This document shows, piece after piece, positions 1-8,905 of a stretch of DNA of 64,000 bases. Source of the stretch: Alphaproteobacteria bacterium (GTDB lineage: Bacteria > Pseudomonadota > Alphaproteobacteria > Micavibrionales > Micavibrionaceae); contig JAACQG010000007.1 in NCBI GenBank assembly GCA_009995045.1, positions 85,849-149,848 of the forward strand, given 5' to 3'. How positions within the stretch are numbered: the stretch's first letter is position 1; every line of letters starts with the position of its first letter. The position numbers and the translations under genes were made by a program. The notes beneath the pieces are model-generated. The model was not told the origin of the DNA and searched no databases. It was given only the letters and a program-made list of their open reading frames with translations.

Positions 1-462
1 GGCTTTTGCGTTGTTTTGTGCGGCTTTGACCGCGCCCTCGCTGATATCAACGCCGATTCCTTTGGCGGATTTAAACTCGCTTAACAGTGCAAGAAGAAGG
101 CACCCTGATCCTGTGCCGAGATCAAGGATCGTTTTGGGGGCGGGTTTGTTTTTGTAATGCGCGAGCGCGACCTCGATCAGTGTTTCGCTGTCTGCGCGTG
201 GATCGAGGGTGTGTTCGTCGATGGAAAATTCCAGCCCCCAAAATTCACGCTTGCCGTATATGCGTGAAAGCGGTTTGCCGCTTTGGAATTGCTCCAGATC
301 ACGTTCAATCAGCGCCATTGCATTGTCGTCGATCAGATCATCGGGGCGGGTGATGATGTCCGCCCATGACACATCGCTGCGTTCTTTCAAGATGATGCGC
401 GCCTCAAGATCGGAGGTTTTTTCCGACAGTAATTTATAAGTTTGATGGATGGTTTTGGGCAT
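1..462 (-). CDS. prmC: Peptide chain release factor N5-glutamine methyltransferase PrmC (3' part cut by window edge)
   Basis: PrmC methylates the glutamine of the GGQ motif in release factors RF1 and RF2, using SAM, in the cytoplasm. The first 154 codons are visible. They hold the N-terminal helical domain and then the SAM-binding motif LDLGTGSGCLLLAL near residues 114-127, followed by GVDIS. The ATG at 462 begins one base after the prfA stop codon, the usual prfA-prmC arrangement, so enzyme and substrate are made from one message. The catalytic NPPY motif lies beyond the window. Identification is confident from the motif together with the neighbour. Confidence 0.93.
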   Translation of the reverse strand, partial: MPKTIHQTYKLLSEKTSDLEARIILKERSDVSWADIITRPDDLIDDNAMALIERDLEQFQSGKPLSRIYGKREFWGLEFSIDEHTLDPRADSETLIEVALAHYKNKPAPKTILDLGTGSGCLLLALLSEFKSAKGIGVDISEGAVKAAQNNAKA

Positions 463-463
463 T

Positions 464-1528
464 TTAGCTAAAATCAGCGAGGGCGGCGGCATGATCTTCG
501 GCGATGCAGGCTTCGATGATTTCGTTGAGCTCTTCGCCGCTCAGCACCTCGTTAAGGCGGTGGAGCGTCAGGTTAATACGGTGATCTGTAACACGCCCTT
601 GCGGGAAATTATACGTGCGTATGCGTTCGGAGCGATCACCAGAGCCGACCTGAGATTTACGGTCTTCGGCGCGTTCATCGGCTAATTTTTGGCGGCGTTG
701 TTCGTAAATGCGCGAGGCCAGAACCTTCATCGCTTTGGCTCTGTTTTTGTGTTGGCTGCGCTCTTCTTGCATTTCGACGACGGTTCCCGTGGGGATGTGG
801 ACGATGCGCACGGCGGAGTCGGTGGTGTTGACGTGCTGTCCCCCTGCCCCTTGGGAGCGATAGGTATCAATGCGCAGATCTTTGTCCTGAATATCCACAT
901 CGGCTTCCTCGGCTTCTGGCAGGACGGCGACGGTTGCGGCCGAAGTGTGGATGCGCCCTTGGCTTTCGGTTTTGGGGACGCGTTGAACGCGGTGCGTGCC
1001 GGATTCGTATTTGAGGCGTTGGAACACATTGCGCCCCGTGACTTCGCAGATAATCTCTTTATAGCCGCCGATATCGCTTTCGGAGGCTTCAACCACGTCG
1101 AATTTCCATCCTTGTGTTGCGGCGTATCCTTTGAACATGCCAAAGAGGTCGGCGGCGAAAAGCGCGGCTTCATCCCCGCCTGTTCCTGCGCGGATTTCGA
1201 GGATGGCGTTTTTAGCGTCGTCTTCATCTTTTGGGATGAGGGACATTTTAATTTTATATTCTAATTTAGGAAGCTTTGCTTCAATCGCGCGAAGTTCTTC
1301 GGCGGCGATATCCTTCATTTCAGGATCAGAAAGCATTTCTTTGAGGTCTTGTTTTTCAGCATTCGCGCTCGCGAGCTCTTCAATGGCCTCGACTACGGGC
1401 GAAAGCTCGGCGTATTCCATGGAGAGTTTTGTGAACTCTTCGCCGGACAAGCCCGTTTGTGACATGAGGTTGGCTAACTCTTCATGGCGGCCTTTGATCG
1501 ACTGTAGTTTTTCTTGAAATCCTGACAT
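464..1528 (-). CDS. prfA: Peptide chain release factor 1
   Basis: RF1 recognises UAA and UAG stop codons in the ribosomal A site and triggers peptide release. The 354-residue length is normal. The release motif GGQ is at residues 229-231 inside [15 protein letters not shown]. The stop-codon reading PxT tripeptide (PKT, residues 185-187, in RVPKTES) marks it as RF1 rather than RF2, which would carry SPF. It follows the RodZ-like gene by 9 bp and abuts prmC, its modifying enzyme. Nothing suggests a frameshift or truncation. Confidence 0.97.
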   Translation of the reverse strand: MSGFQEKLQSIKGRHEELANLMSQTGLSGEEFTKLSMEYAELSPVVEAIEELASANAEKQDLKEMLSDPEMKDIAAEELRAIEAKLPKLEYKIKMSLIPKDEDDAKNAILEIRAGTGGDEAALFAADLFGMFKGYAATQGWKFDVVEASESDIGGYKEIICEVTGRNVFQRLKYESGTHRVQRVPKTESQGRIHTSAATVAVLPEAEEADVDIQDKDLRIDTYRSQGAGGQHVNTTDSAVRIVHIPTGTVVEMQEERSQHKNRAKAMKVLASRIYEQRRQKLADERAEDRKSQVGSGDRSERIRTYNFPQGRVTDHRINLTLHRLNEVLSGEELNEIIEACIAEDHAAALADFS

Positions 1529-1537
1529 TTAGCGAAG

Positions 1538-2455
1538 CTATTCGTTTTCTACGCCAGATTCAACAGGCTTTTGCGCTTTTGACGGAAAGCGTGCTTTTAA
1601 TGTTGCGGCGTTGAGAGGGATGCGGCGCAGGACTTGTCCTTCTTTACCCAGATCTTCGAGGGCGACACCATCGACCAAAATCTCTACACCGCCTGCATTG
1701 CCAATGGAAATGGACAGTCCCAAGCGATCGGGGACAAAATATTGATCCCCTGCGTCCAGCACGCGGGAAATGAGTTTGCGGTTATTTTGATCGCGAATCT
1801 CAACCCAGCTGTTTTGCACCATTTTCAAAACGATGCCTTCTTGTTTTTCCACCACTGGTTCTGGCTCTGGCGCGGGTTCAGGTTTTGGTTCCGGCTTCTT
1901 GGCGAGCGTGGCGACTTTAAGCTCTTCCGGGACTTCGGGGATCATATCCTCGTCGATGTCTTCATTGTCCGCGGCTTGCGCAACTTGGTCGCTATTATCA
2001 ATCTGAGTTTCGCTTATGGCTTGTTCGGTTTGTGCTGGTTTATCATTGTTCATGCTCATCAGCGCGATCATTGCGCCGCAAGCCAGCACCAGTAAGCCAA
2101 CAACCAATGTCACCGGCGGGGTTTTTGATGGCGGCGGCACAGGGTTTGTTTCTTTTAAATCTTTCGTCGATTTCATTGCGCCAGATGATTGCGTTTTAAA
2201 CAGGCTGACGATTTTATCGCCGTCTAAACCAAGGTATTCGGCGTAGCTTCGGACAAAACCGATGGCATAAACACGGGCGGGCAATGTTTCGGTGTCGCCG
2301 GTTTCGATGGCGTGAATTTGCTTTGCCTGAATGCGGAGTGCGGCTTCTACGTCATCAATGCTACGATTATAGTGGATGCGGGTGCGCCGCAGAATTTCCC
2401 CTACGGGAAGGTCTGATGAATCATTTTGGGATTGTTGTGTAGCAGGGTCGCTCAT
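1538..2455 (-). CDS. RodZ-like helix-turn-helix membrane protein (DUF4115)
   Basis: Residues ~20-90 form an Xre/Cro-type helix-turn-helix of the RodZ kind (GEILRRTRIHYNRSIDDVEAALRI, then YAIGFVRSYAEYLGLD). A proline-rich linker and one membrane helix follow (VTLVVGLLVLACGAMIALM), then an acidic Pro/Glu spacer and a C-terminal DUF4115 beta domain (WVEIRDQNNRKLISRVLDAGDQY). In the family this layout places the HTH in the cytoplasm, where it can contact MreB, and the C-terminus in the periplasm. I chose the ATG at 2455; a TTG 18 bases upstream would add six residues. No mre genes are in the window, so a cell-shape role is inferred from the family only. Confidence 0.85.
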   Translation of the reverse strand: MSDPATQQSQNDSSDLPVGEILRRTRIHYNRSIDDVEAALRIQAKQIHAIETGDTETLPARVYAIGFVRSYAEYLGLDGDKIVSLFKTQSSGAMKSTKDLKETNPVPPPSKTPPVTLVVGLLVLACGAMIALMSMNNDKPAQTEQAISETQIDNSDQVAQAADNEDIDEDMIPEVPEELKVATLAKKPEPKPEPAPEPEPVVEKQEGIVLKMVQNSWVEIRDQNNRKLISRVLDAGDQYFVPDRLGLSISIGNAGGVEILVDGVALEDLGKEGQVLRRIPLNAATLKARFPSKAQKPVESGVENE

Positions 2456-2530
2456 GGAATCAATGTAACGCAATTACCCACAGAGTTCCAGTGGGTTTTC
2501 CACAGTTAAATGCACATCATTTTTAAACGC

Positions 2531-3769
2531 TTAAGCTGCGCCTGATTCTAAACCATATGCGGCGTGAAGCGCACGTACGGCCAGCTCGACATAATCTTCT
2601 TCCACAAGGATGGAGATTTTGATCTCTGATGTAGAAATCACCTGAATGTTGATCCCTTTTGCCGCCAAAGTCGCGAACATTTTTTCGGCAACACCAGAAT
2701 GGCTCTTCATGCCGATCCCGACGACAGATACTTTTGCGACGTCATCGGCGGTGATCAATTTTTCGTATTCAAGATCAGGAGCATCTTCAAGTGTTTTGAT
2801 CGCTCTTTCCAAATCGGCGCGGGCGATTGTGAAGGTGATATCGGTGGTTTTACCATCGGCGGCGACGTTTTGCACGATCATGTCGATGTTGATTGCCGCC
2901 TTGGCAAGGGGTGAGAACACCTTTGACGCAACGCCCGGTACGTCCGGCACGCGCAAGATGGTTACTTTTGCTTCATCGCGGCTGAATGCTATTCCGCTTA
3001 CGAGTTCTTCTTCCATGATTTTCTCCTCATTTACGACCAATGTTCCGGGTAAATCACTCCCGATATGATCTTCAAAACTTGATAATACTTGTAGGGCGAC
3101 GCCCTTTTTCATTGCGATTTCGACAGAACGTGTTTGCAAGACTTTCGCGCCGAGCGACGCAAGCTCCATCATTTCTTCAAATGATATGGTTTTCAGCTTT
3201 CTTGCCTGTGGAACGACGCGTGGATCAGTTGTGTATACGCCGTCGACATCTGTGTATATGTCGCAACGCTCCGCGCCTAAAGCGGCGGCGAGCGCCACGG
3301 CTGAGGTATCGGAACCGCCGCGTCCTAATGTGGATATTCTTCCCGCTTCTGTTACGCCTTGGAAGCCTGGAACAACGCAAACTTCGCCATCATTTAGGCG
3401 CTCAAGCAATAGCTCTGCGTCAACATCGGTGATGCGCGCTCTGCCGTGTTGATCGGTTGTTTTGAACGGAATTTGCCAGCCGAGCCATGAGCGCGCGGAG
3501 ATGCCTTGTTTTTGCAACGCCATCGCCATGAGGCCGGATGTGATTTGTTCGCCGCTTGATACGACAACGTCATATTCGCGGGTGTCGTGGAGTTTATTGA
3601 TCTCACCACAATAGCCAACAAGCTGATTGGTAACGCCCGACATTGCGGATACCACAACGCAGACTTTGTTCCCTGCTTTGACTTCGCGGACGACTTTTGC
3701 CGCGGCACGTTCGATGCGTTCGACGTCTGCGACGGATGTTCCACCAAATTTTGCAACAATGAGTGCCAT
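2531..3769 (-). CDS. lysC: Aspartate kinase
   Basis: Aspartokinase phosphorylates L-aspartate, the entry step to lysine, threonine and methionine synthesis. The 412 residues contain the kinase signature KFGGTS at 7-12, the GRGGSDTSA loop at 149-157, and two ACT regulatory domains in the last third (IAFSRDEAKVTILRVPDVPG and VSVVGIGMKSHSG), so feedback control by end-product amino acids is likely. It is monofunctional, with no fused homoserine dehydrogenase. It is divergent from ubiG across 48 bp. lysA and metA in this window lie further down the same pathway. Confidence 0.97.
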   Translation of the reverse strand: MALIVAKFGGTSVADVERIERAAAKVVREVKAGNKVCVVVSAMSGVTNQLVGYCGEINKLHDTREYDVVVSSGEQITSGLMAMALQKQGISARSWLGWQIPFKTTDQHGRARITDVDAELLLERLNDGEVCVVPGFQGVTEAGRISTLGRGGSDTSAVALAAALGAERCDIYTDVDGVYTTDPRVVPQARKLKTISFEEMMELASLGAKVLQTRSVEIAMKKGVALQVLSSFEDHIGSDLPGTLVVNEEKIMEEELVSGIAFSRDEAKVTILRVPDVPGVASKVFSPLAKAAINIDMIVQNVAADGKTTDITFTIARADLERAIKTLEDAPDLEYEKLITADDVAKVSVVGIGMKSHSGVAEKMFATLAAKGINIQVISTSEIKISILVEEDYVELAVRALHAAYGLESGAA

Positions 3770-3817
3770 ATTCTTATTTTTCTCGACTTTTTAACTGTGT
3801 GCGCTTACATAAAACTC

Positions 3818-4546
3818 ATGACAAATAGCGTTGATCAAAAAGAAATTCAACAGTTTTCCAAAGATTCTCTTTCATGGTGGGATGAAAAAGGGCCGTTTGC
3901 GCCGTTGCATCGCCTCAATCCGGTGCGTCTTTCCTATATAAAAGCGCAAATTTGCGAGCATTATGGCCGTGATGTGAAAGCGCTTAAGGCTTTAGAGGGG
4001 CTTGATGTCCTTGATATTGGATGTGGCGGTGGATTGGTGTGCGAACCTTTGGCGCGACTTGGCGCAAATACCACTGGCGCGGATGCGGACAGCCAAGCGA
4101 TTGCAGTCGCAAAGGCGCATGCGGATGACAATGGCCTTGATATTACTTATGAGAACAAGCCTGCCGAAGATATTGATAAGCAATTTGATGTCGTGCTTGC
4201 GCTTGAGATTATTGAGCATGTTAAAGAGCCGAGTGCGTTTGTGGCGAGTGTTGCTGGCCGAGTGAAGCCCGGCGGGCTCGTTATCTTTTCAACGCTAAAC
4301 CGCAATCCAAAATCGTTTTTGCTTGGGATTGTAGCGGCGGAATATATTTTGCGATGGGTTCCTGCGGGGACGCATTCCTGGAATAAATTTATTAAACCGT
4401 CCGAATTATCGCGCTTTGCCCGTAATGCCGCCCTGAAGCCGCATAACATTACGGGGTTGATATACAACCCCGTAAGTGACGTGTTTTCCCTCTCGAAAAC
4501 GGATATTGATGTGAATTACCTTTTATCGGCGAAGAAGCCAGCTTAG
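3818..4546 (+). CDS. ubiG: Ubiquinone biosynthesis O-methyltransferase UbiG
   Basis: UbiG performs both O-methylation steps of ubiquinone synthesis with SAM. The ATG at 3818 gives 242 residues, matching the family; the frame is open further upstream but that part lies antisense to lysC. SAM motif I is DIGCGGG at residues 66-72. The family-typical start (WWDEKGPFAPLHRLNPVRLSYI) and the segment FSTLNRNPKSFLLGIVAAEYILRWVPAGTHSW identify it as UbiG rather than a generic methyltransferase. It shares the divergent promoter region with lysC. Its stop overlaps the convergent small gene by 4 bp. Confidence 0.96.
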   Translation: MTNSVDQKEIQQFSKDSLSWWDEKGPFAPLHRLNPVRLSYIKAQICEHYGRDVKALKALEGLDVLDIGCGGGLVCEPLARLGANTTGADADSQAIAVAKAHADDNGLDITYENKPAEDIDKQFDVVLALEIIEHVKEPSAFVASVAGRVKPGGLVIFSTLNRNPKSFLLGIVAAEYILRWVPAGTHSWNKFIKPSELSRFARNAALKPHNITGLIYNPVSDVFSLSKTDIDVNYLLSAKKPA

Positions 4547-4785
4547 GCGGTTTTTTGTCCACCGTAGACTTGCTCGCTTAAAAAGCTTTGTAAGGCTTCA
4601 ATCAAAATATTATGCGGAACGGTTGCGCCTGTTTTACCGACTAAAATCTCGTTTAAATTCTGATATGTATAAATAATGTTTGTTTTAATGTGCGGTGCGG
4701 TGAACATCGCTACATAGTTAGATTTGCCAGGAACACCCATGTTTGTCCATTTGAATGACCAGTTTTTGTTTCTAATAATATCCAT
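4543..4785 (-). CDS. Small hypothetical protein
   Basis: An 80-residue protein I do not recognise. It begins MDIIRNKNWSFKWTNMG and has no signal peptide or clear membrane helix. The ATG at 4785 is preceded by GGAG at ribosome-binding distance; a GTG four codons upstream would place that GGAG inside the coding region, so I prefer the ATG. It is convergent with ubiG and overlaps its stop codon by 4 bp. Upstream is an AT-rich 130-bp region shared with the divergent HIG1-type gene. Its reality rests on the ribosome-binding site and clean placement. Confidence 0.6.
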   Translation of the reverse strand: MDIIRNKNWSFKWTNMGVPGKSNYVAMFTAPHIKTNIIYTYQNLNEILVGKTGATVPHNILIEALQSFLSEQVYGGQKTA

Positions 4786-4915
4786 AACACTCTCCACTTC
4801 ATACGTCTTTTCTTAACGTTTTGTTTACTTTTATGATTACACTATACATAAATGTATTTATTATGTCAAATAAATAATACTGGTCAATCGTATATCCCTG
4901 CCCTATCTAATATGT

Positions 4916-5113
4916 ATGAACATGTTTTTTATACTCTCAGCTATTCTTGCAGGCATCGCGACACTCGGCGCGCTTGGCCTTGGTTTATTCTCAATGATCA
5001 AAGGCGGCGAGTTTAATAAAAAATACGGTAACAAGCTCATGCAGCTGCGTGTGATGTTACAAGGGGTTGCTCTGGCTATGCTTGCCTTGGCATACTATTC
5101 TTCACAAAACTGA
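4916..5113 (+). CDS. HIG1-type twin-transmembrane protein
   Basis: 65 residues with two hydrophobic helices (about 4-25 and 44-60) and a short basic loop between them containing [17 protein letters not shown]. This is the pattern of the alphaproteobacterial HIG1/hypoxia-induced domain, related to the mitochondrial HIG1/Rcf1 proteins that associate with cytochrome oxidase. It lies 25 bp upstream of etfB on the same strand, so it probably belongs to the electron-transfer operon. The link to respiratory supercomplexes is from the family, not from this sequence. Confidence 0.8.
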   Translation: MNMFFILSAILAGIATLGALGLGLFSMIKGGEFNKKYGNKLMQLRVMLQGVALAMLALAYYSSQN

Positions 5114-5138
5114 TTCTTTCACTCTTAAGGATATTCCT

Positions 5139-5903
5139 ATGAAAATACTCGTTCCCATTAAACGTGTCGTTGATTACAACGTCAAAATTCGTGTCAAAGC
5201 CGATCAAAGCGGTGTTGAACTGGCGAATGTGAAAATGTCGGTGAACCCGTTTGATGAAATCGCGATTGAAGAAGCGGTTCGCCTTAAAGAGGCGGGCAAA
5301 GCTACGGAAGTGATTGCGGTCTCAATTGGCCCCGATAAAGCACAGGAACAGCTTCGTACGGCTTTGGCGATTGGTGCGGATCGCGCGATTTTGGTCAAAA
5401 CTGATGCGCCGATTGATTTGGGCGGGGTTGAGCCTTTAGCCGTTGCCAAGATACTTAAGGCATTGGTCGAGAAAGAAAATCCTGACCTTGTTATTATGGG
5501 CAAGCAATCTATTGACGATGATTCAAACCAAACAGGACAAATGCTTTCGGCTTTGCTTGGTTGGGCACAAGGGACGTTTGCAGGCAAGCTTGATATCGGC
5601 AGTGGTGATCTTAAGATTACGCGTGAGATTGATGGCGGTCTGGAGACTTTAACGCTTAAGACACCTGCGGTTATCACAACGGACCTTCGTTTGAATGAGC
5701 CGCGTTACGCAAAGCTTCCTGATATTATGAAGGCGAAGAAAAAGCCACTTGAAGAGATGACCCCTGAAGATTTGGGTGTTGATATCTCCCCGCGTCTATC
5801 GATTGTTAAAGTTGCAGAACCGCCGGTTCGTCAAGGTGGCGGCAAGGTTGCGTCAGTTGATGAATTGATTGATAAATTAAAGACCGAAGCAAAGGTTATT
5901 TAA
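5139..5903 (+). CDS. etfB: Electron transfer flavoprotein subunit beta
   Basis: Beta subunit of the heterodimeric ETF, which carries electrons from acyl-CoA and other dehydrogenases to ETF-ubiquinone oxidoreductase. The 254 residues start [17 protein letters not shown] and carry the ETF-beta signature region ([18 protein letters not shown], then TVL-like core [32 protein letters not shown]). The ATG at 5139 has AAGGA eight bases upstream; the frame is open 72 bases further up but lacks such a site. An RDD protein gene starts 2 bases after the stop and separates it from etfA. Confidence 0.96.
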   Translation: MKILVPIKRVVDYNVKIRVKADQSGVELANVKMSVNPFDEIAIEEAVRLKEAGKATEVIAVSIGPDKAQEQLRTALAIGADRAILVKTDAPIDLGGVEPLAVAKILKALVEKENPDLVIMGKQSIDDDSNQTGQMLSALLGWAQGTFAGKLDIGSGDLKITREIDGGLETLTLKTPAVITTDLRLNEPRYAKLPDIMKAKKKPLEEMTPEDLGVDISPRLSIVKVAEPPVRQGGGKVASVDELIDKLKTEAKVI

Positions 5904-5905
5904 GC

Positions 5906-6451
5906 ATGGTCTATGCGGGGTTTTGGCGCAGAAATATTGCTCTCACCATTGATACGGTGATTTTTTGCTGCGTCGTTTTCGCGCTTGATAGCATGATTAG
6001 CTATAACTTCTTTATTCTTAATCTTTTTTATCAGGCTATATGCCTTTTGTATTTTGTCGGGCTTACCGCGTCACCGAAACAAGGGACTATTGGGCAAGGT
6101 GTTATGAAGATTAAAGTGGGTGACCTTTATGGTGAGGTTTTATCCCCTCTTCAATCACTTATACGCTACATCGCTTGGGGATTGCCGTTTTGGCCTTTGG
6201 TTTTATATACATCCATGCCATCGACGGATGCGATGTTGGCAAAATTTGACGCCATATCGACCAATCCTGAATTGATTGAGGGACTTCTCAAAACTCCGGA
6301 AACCGATGCATACATGCAGATGTTGGGGCTGACGGGGGTTATTATGTTTGTTGGCAGTCTTATTTGGTATCTGCCAATTTTATTTACTAAAGAAAAAACA
6401 GGGATCCATGATCTCGTTTGTAAACAACGCGTTTTTAAAGAGGACACTTAA
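5906..6451 (+). CDS. RDD-family membrane protein inserted between etfB and etfA
   Basis: A 181-residue integral membrane protein. The start YAGFWRRNIALTIDTVIF matches the RDD pattern (paired Arg before helix 1, Asp within it), and there are about four hydrophobic segments. The stretch TIGQGVMKIKVGDLYGEVLSP is also typical of RDD proteins. It begins 2 bp after etfB and ends 2 bp before etfA, so all three genes are almost certainly co-transcribed. RDD proteins have no settled general function. Placement inside etfBA is unusual, because those genes are normally adjacent. Confidence 0.85.
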   Translation: MVYAGFWRRNIALTIDTVIFCCVVFALDSMISYNFFILNLFYQAICLLYFVGLTASPKQGTIGQGVMKIKVGDLYGEVLSPLQSLIRYIAWGLPFWPLVLYTSMPSTDAMLAKFDAISTNPELIEGLLKTPETDAYMQMLGLTGVIMFVGSLIWYLPILFTKEKTGIHDLVCKQRVFKEDT

Positions 6452-6453
6452 AC

Positions 6454-7383
6454 ATGAGCATTTTAGTTTTAGCAGAACACGATAATTCAGAGTTAAAAGC
6501 GGCGACGCTCAATACGATTGGCGCGGCGAAACAATTGGGCGATGATATTCATGTGCTTGTTGCGGGATCGAATTGCGGCGCGGTTGCGGATGCGGCGGCG
6601 AAAGTTGCGGGCGTTACCAAGGTTTTAAAAGCTGATGATGCGGCGTTAGAGCATGGATTGGCGGAGAATGTTGCGCCGGTGATTGTCGATCTGGCGGAGG
6701 CGTATTCGCATATTCTTGCGCCTGCAACGACATATGGTAAGAACATCCTGCCCCGCGCGGCGGCTTTTCTTGATACGCAGCAGATTTCAGATATCTCGGC
6801 TATTGTTGATGCCGATACATTTGAGCGTCCTGTCTATGCGGGCAATGCGATTGCGACGGTGAAGTCTTCGGACTCCATTAAGCTTATGACAGTGCGCGGC
6901 ACGACATTTGATCCTGTTGATGCTGAAGGTGGCTCCGCGTCGATCGAAGATATTTCTGCGCAAGGCGATAGCGGCCTTTCTACATTTAACAATGTTGAAT
7001 TGTCTAAAAGTGATCGCCCTGAGCTGACTGCGGCTAAAATTGTTATTTCCGGTGGGCGCGGTGTTGGTTCTGCTGAGAATTTCCAGATCATTGAAAAGCT
7101 TGCCGATAAACTTGGCGCGGCTGTTGGTGCTTCACGCGCGGCGGTTGATGCGGGTTATGTGCCCAATGATTATCAGGTTGGGCAAACCGGTAAAGTGGTT
7201 GCGCCTGATCTTTACATGGCGATTGGTATTTCCGGTGCGATCCAGCATTTGGCAGGCATGAAAGATTCCAAAACCATCGTTGCCATCAACAAAGACGAAG
7301 ACGCCCCCATTTTCCAAGTTGCGGATTACGGTTTGGTTGCCGATTTGTTTGATGCCGTTCCCGAGTTAAACGAAAAGCTTTAG
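6454..7383 (+). CDS. etfA: Electron transfer flavoprotein subunit alpha
   Basis: Alpha subunit of ETF, carrying the FAD-binding domain. The 309-residue product has the expected two-part layout: an N-terminal domain ([19 protein letters not shown]) and a C-terminal FAD domain with [30 protein letters not shown] and [12 protein letters not shown]. It follows the RDD gene by 2 bp and ends 3 bp before a convergent pentapeptide-repeat gene, leaving almost no room for a terminator. Confidence 0.97.
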   Translation: MSILVLAEHDNSELKAATLNTIGAAKQLGDDIHVLVAGSNCGAVADAAAKVAGVTKVLKADDAALEHGLAENVAPVIVDLAEAYSHILAPATTYGKNILPRAAAFLDTQQISDISAIVDADTFERPVYAGNAIATVKSSDSIKLMTVRGTTFDPVDAEGGSASIEDISAQGDSGLSTFNNVELSKSDRPELTAAKIVISGGRGVGSAENFQIIEKLADKLGAAVGASRAAVDAGYVPNDYQVGQTGKVVAPDLYMAIGISGAIQHLAGMKDSKTIVAINKDEDAPIFQVADYGLVADLFDAVPELNEKL

Positions 7384-7386
7384 CCC

Positions 7387-8685
7387 CTACTTTCCCGGGA
7401 TTTTGAAAATGGGGCGGGTGTTTTGGGGCATGATTGTGCCTTGGGTGTCGGCGTCATCTATATTTGCGCCGTCAAGGATTGCCCCCGTTAGATCGGCGTC
7501 ACGCAAATCCACCCCAGTTAGATTGGCGTAGGATAGGTCAGCATTTTTGAAATTTGCCTCTTTTAATTTGGCATTTGTAAAATCCACATAGCGTAATTTT
7601 GCATCACTGAAATTACAGGGGCTAAAGCGTGATGTGCTGCTGCCCCCGCCAAACATCAGCGCGCCTGCGTTCACACCCATCATTTTTGAATGCGAGAAAT
7701 TTGCACCCTTAAAGCTAGAGCCACGCAAATCGGCGTCTTCGAGGTCGCAATTGCGGAAATCGCTGTAATCAAGTGTCGCGCTTTGTAGTTCAATCTTGTA
7801 GAGGTTCATGCCGAAGAATTTCGTTTTCACAGCCTTGATTGCCGTCATTTTTTCGGATTTTAGGGAATTAAGCTCGCGCATGTCTACGCCGCTGAGATCG
7901 AGTTGGGATTCTTTTTCCCCTGATGTTTCGAGCCATGTTCGGTGTTTTTCGATCAGGTTGGCAAGCGGTTCACCGAGGTCTTTTACGGATTTTCCGATGT
8001 TATCATCTGTGACAGCATCGCTTAAATCGACCCCTGCCCCCATAATTTGCGAGACATTTACACCTGTCAGGATTGCGCCGTCCATGGTTGCGCCTTCAAA
8101 TTGTGCGCCGCCGACATCAACGCCGCTTAAATCTGCGCCGCCCATTTGTGCGCCGCGCATGTCGGCATTCGCCATATTTGCGCCAGTCATGATGGCATCG
8201 GAGAAATCAGCTTTTGAAGCGATGGATCCTGCGAGCTTTGCGCCCGAGAGGTTTGCGCCGCGGAAATTGACGGCTTGCCCTGCGTCGAATGATCCTTCAG
8301 ATGCAAAACCACCAATGCGTAAATCCGCGCGCTCTAAATCTGCACCCTCAAGCGAGGCGTTTTCGATTTTTGCGCCGCGCAGGTCAGAGCGGATAAAATT
8401 TGTGTTATCAAGATTTGAATAGCTAAGGTCACATGCGTAAAGCGATGCTTCCTGAAAATTGGCGCTAGAGAGATCCATCGCACGCATGGTGCAGCCCATA
8501 AAGCTGGCTTGGCGTAAATCCTTGCCAGATAAGGATAATTGAGAGAGATCGGTGTTTTTCAGGGATGCGCGGCGGCCACCGAGACGAGCGTTTAGAAAAC
8601 GGTTATGGAGGTCAACAAGGGCGTCTAGCTGATCTTGTGTGATTGTATCCATCTTTTCAGAATCAGCGTTATTTTCATGCGTCAT
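7387..8685 (-). CDS. Pentapeptide-repeat protein
   Basis: 432 residues dominated by A(D/N)LXX pentapeptide repeats, which fold as a right-handed quadrilateral beta helix. Two repeat blocks (about 45-225 and 285-425) are separated by a non-repeat segment rich in charged residues (IEKHRTWLETSGEKESQ). There is no signal peptide, so it is probably cytoplasmic. It is longer than the DNA-mimicking Qnr/MfpA proteins (about 180-220 residues) and has two blocks, so that function cannot be assumed. Repeat coding also produces long antisense frames here, which I regard as artefacts. Confidence 0.9.
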   Translation of the reverse strand: MTHENNADSEKMDTITQDQLDALVDLHNRFLNARLGGRRASLKNTDLSQLSLSGKDLRQASFMGCTMRAMDLSSANFQEASLYACDLSYSNLDNTNFIRSDLRGAKIENASLEGADLERADLRIGGFASEGSFDAGQAVNFRGANLSGAKLAGSIASKADFSDAIMTGANMANADMRGAQMGGADLSGVDVGGAQFEGATMDGAILTGVNVSQIMGAGVDLSDAVTDDNIGKSVKDLGEPLANLIEKHRTWLETSGEKESQLDLSGVDMRELNSLKSEKMTAIKAVKTKFFGMNLYKIELQSATLDYSDFRNCDLEDADLRGSSFKGANFSHSKMMGVNAGALMFGGGSSTSRFSPCNFSDAKLRYVDFTNAKLKEANFKNADLSYANLTGVDLRDADLTGAILDGANIDDADTQGTIMPQNTRPIFKIPGK

Positions 8686-8761
8686 AAACTTCGGGGTTCC
8701 CTTTTAAGACGTTGCACTATAAATAGTAACAGATTGAAACTTAAAAATAACTTTAGAAATT

Positions 8762-8902
8762 ATGCGCGATATTCTTTTACTGTCAATTTTGTTGCTAACG
8801 CTTAGCGCTTGCGGGATTAAACCGTCGAGCGTTTCGCCGCCCGATGGGTCGGGGAATAACCCATATCCTGCGACTTACCCGAAACCCGATACGGAGTCAT
8901 AG
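8762..8902 (+). CDS. lptM: Small lipoprotein, LptM-like, upstream of lysA
   Basis: A 46-residue precursor starting MRDILLLSILLLTLSACG. A hydrophobic signal leads to the lipobox LSAC (residues 14-17), then GIKPSSVSPPDGSGNNPYP and a Pro/Tyr-rich tail (ATYPKPDTES). This matches the short lipoproteins (YifL, now LptM, which assists LptD maturation in E. coli) that sit beside lysA or dapF in many proteobacteria. The stop codon is 3 bp before the lysA ATG, so the two are probably co-translated. The lipobox and position are seen directly; the LptM role is inferred. Confidence 0.8.
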   Translation: MRDILLLSILLLTLSACGIKPSSVSPPDGSGNNPYPATYPKPDTES

Positions 8903-8905
8903 ACC

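Noticed and set aside
449-1517. Several long plus-strand frames opposite prfA
   Set aside because: They lie entirely antisense to a highly conserved gene, have no ribosome-binding sites and encode no recognisable domain; they are codon-bias shadows.
2496-2504. DnaA-box-like TTTTCCACA near the RodZ-like gene
   Set aside because: A single degenerate match without clustered boxes, AT-rich unwinding region or dnaA/dnaN neighbourhood; not evidence for an origin.
7808-8422. A 204-codon plus-strand frame antisense to the pentapeptide-repeat gene
   Set aside because: The repeat coding avoids stops on the opposite strand. The product is low-complexity (Ser/Ala/Pro-rich) and nothing supports its translation.
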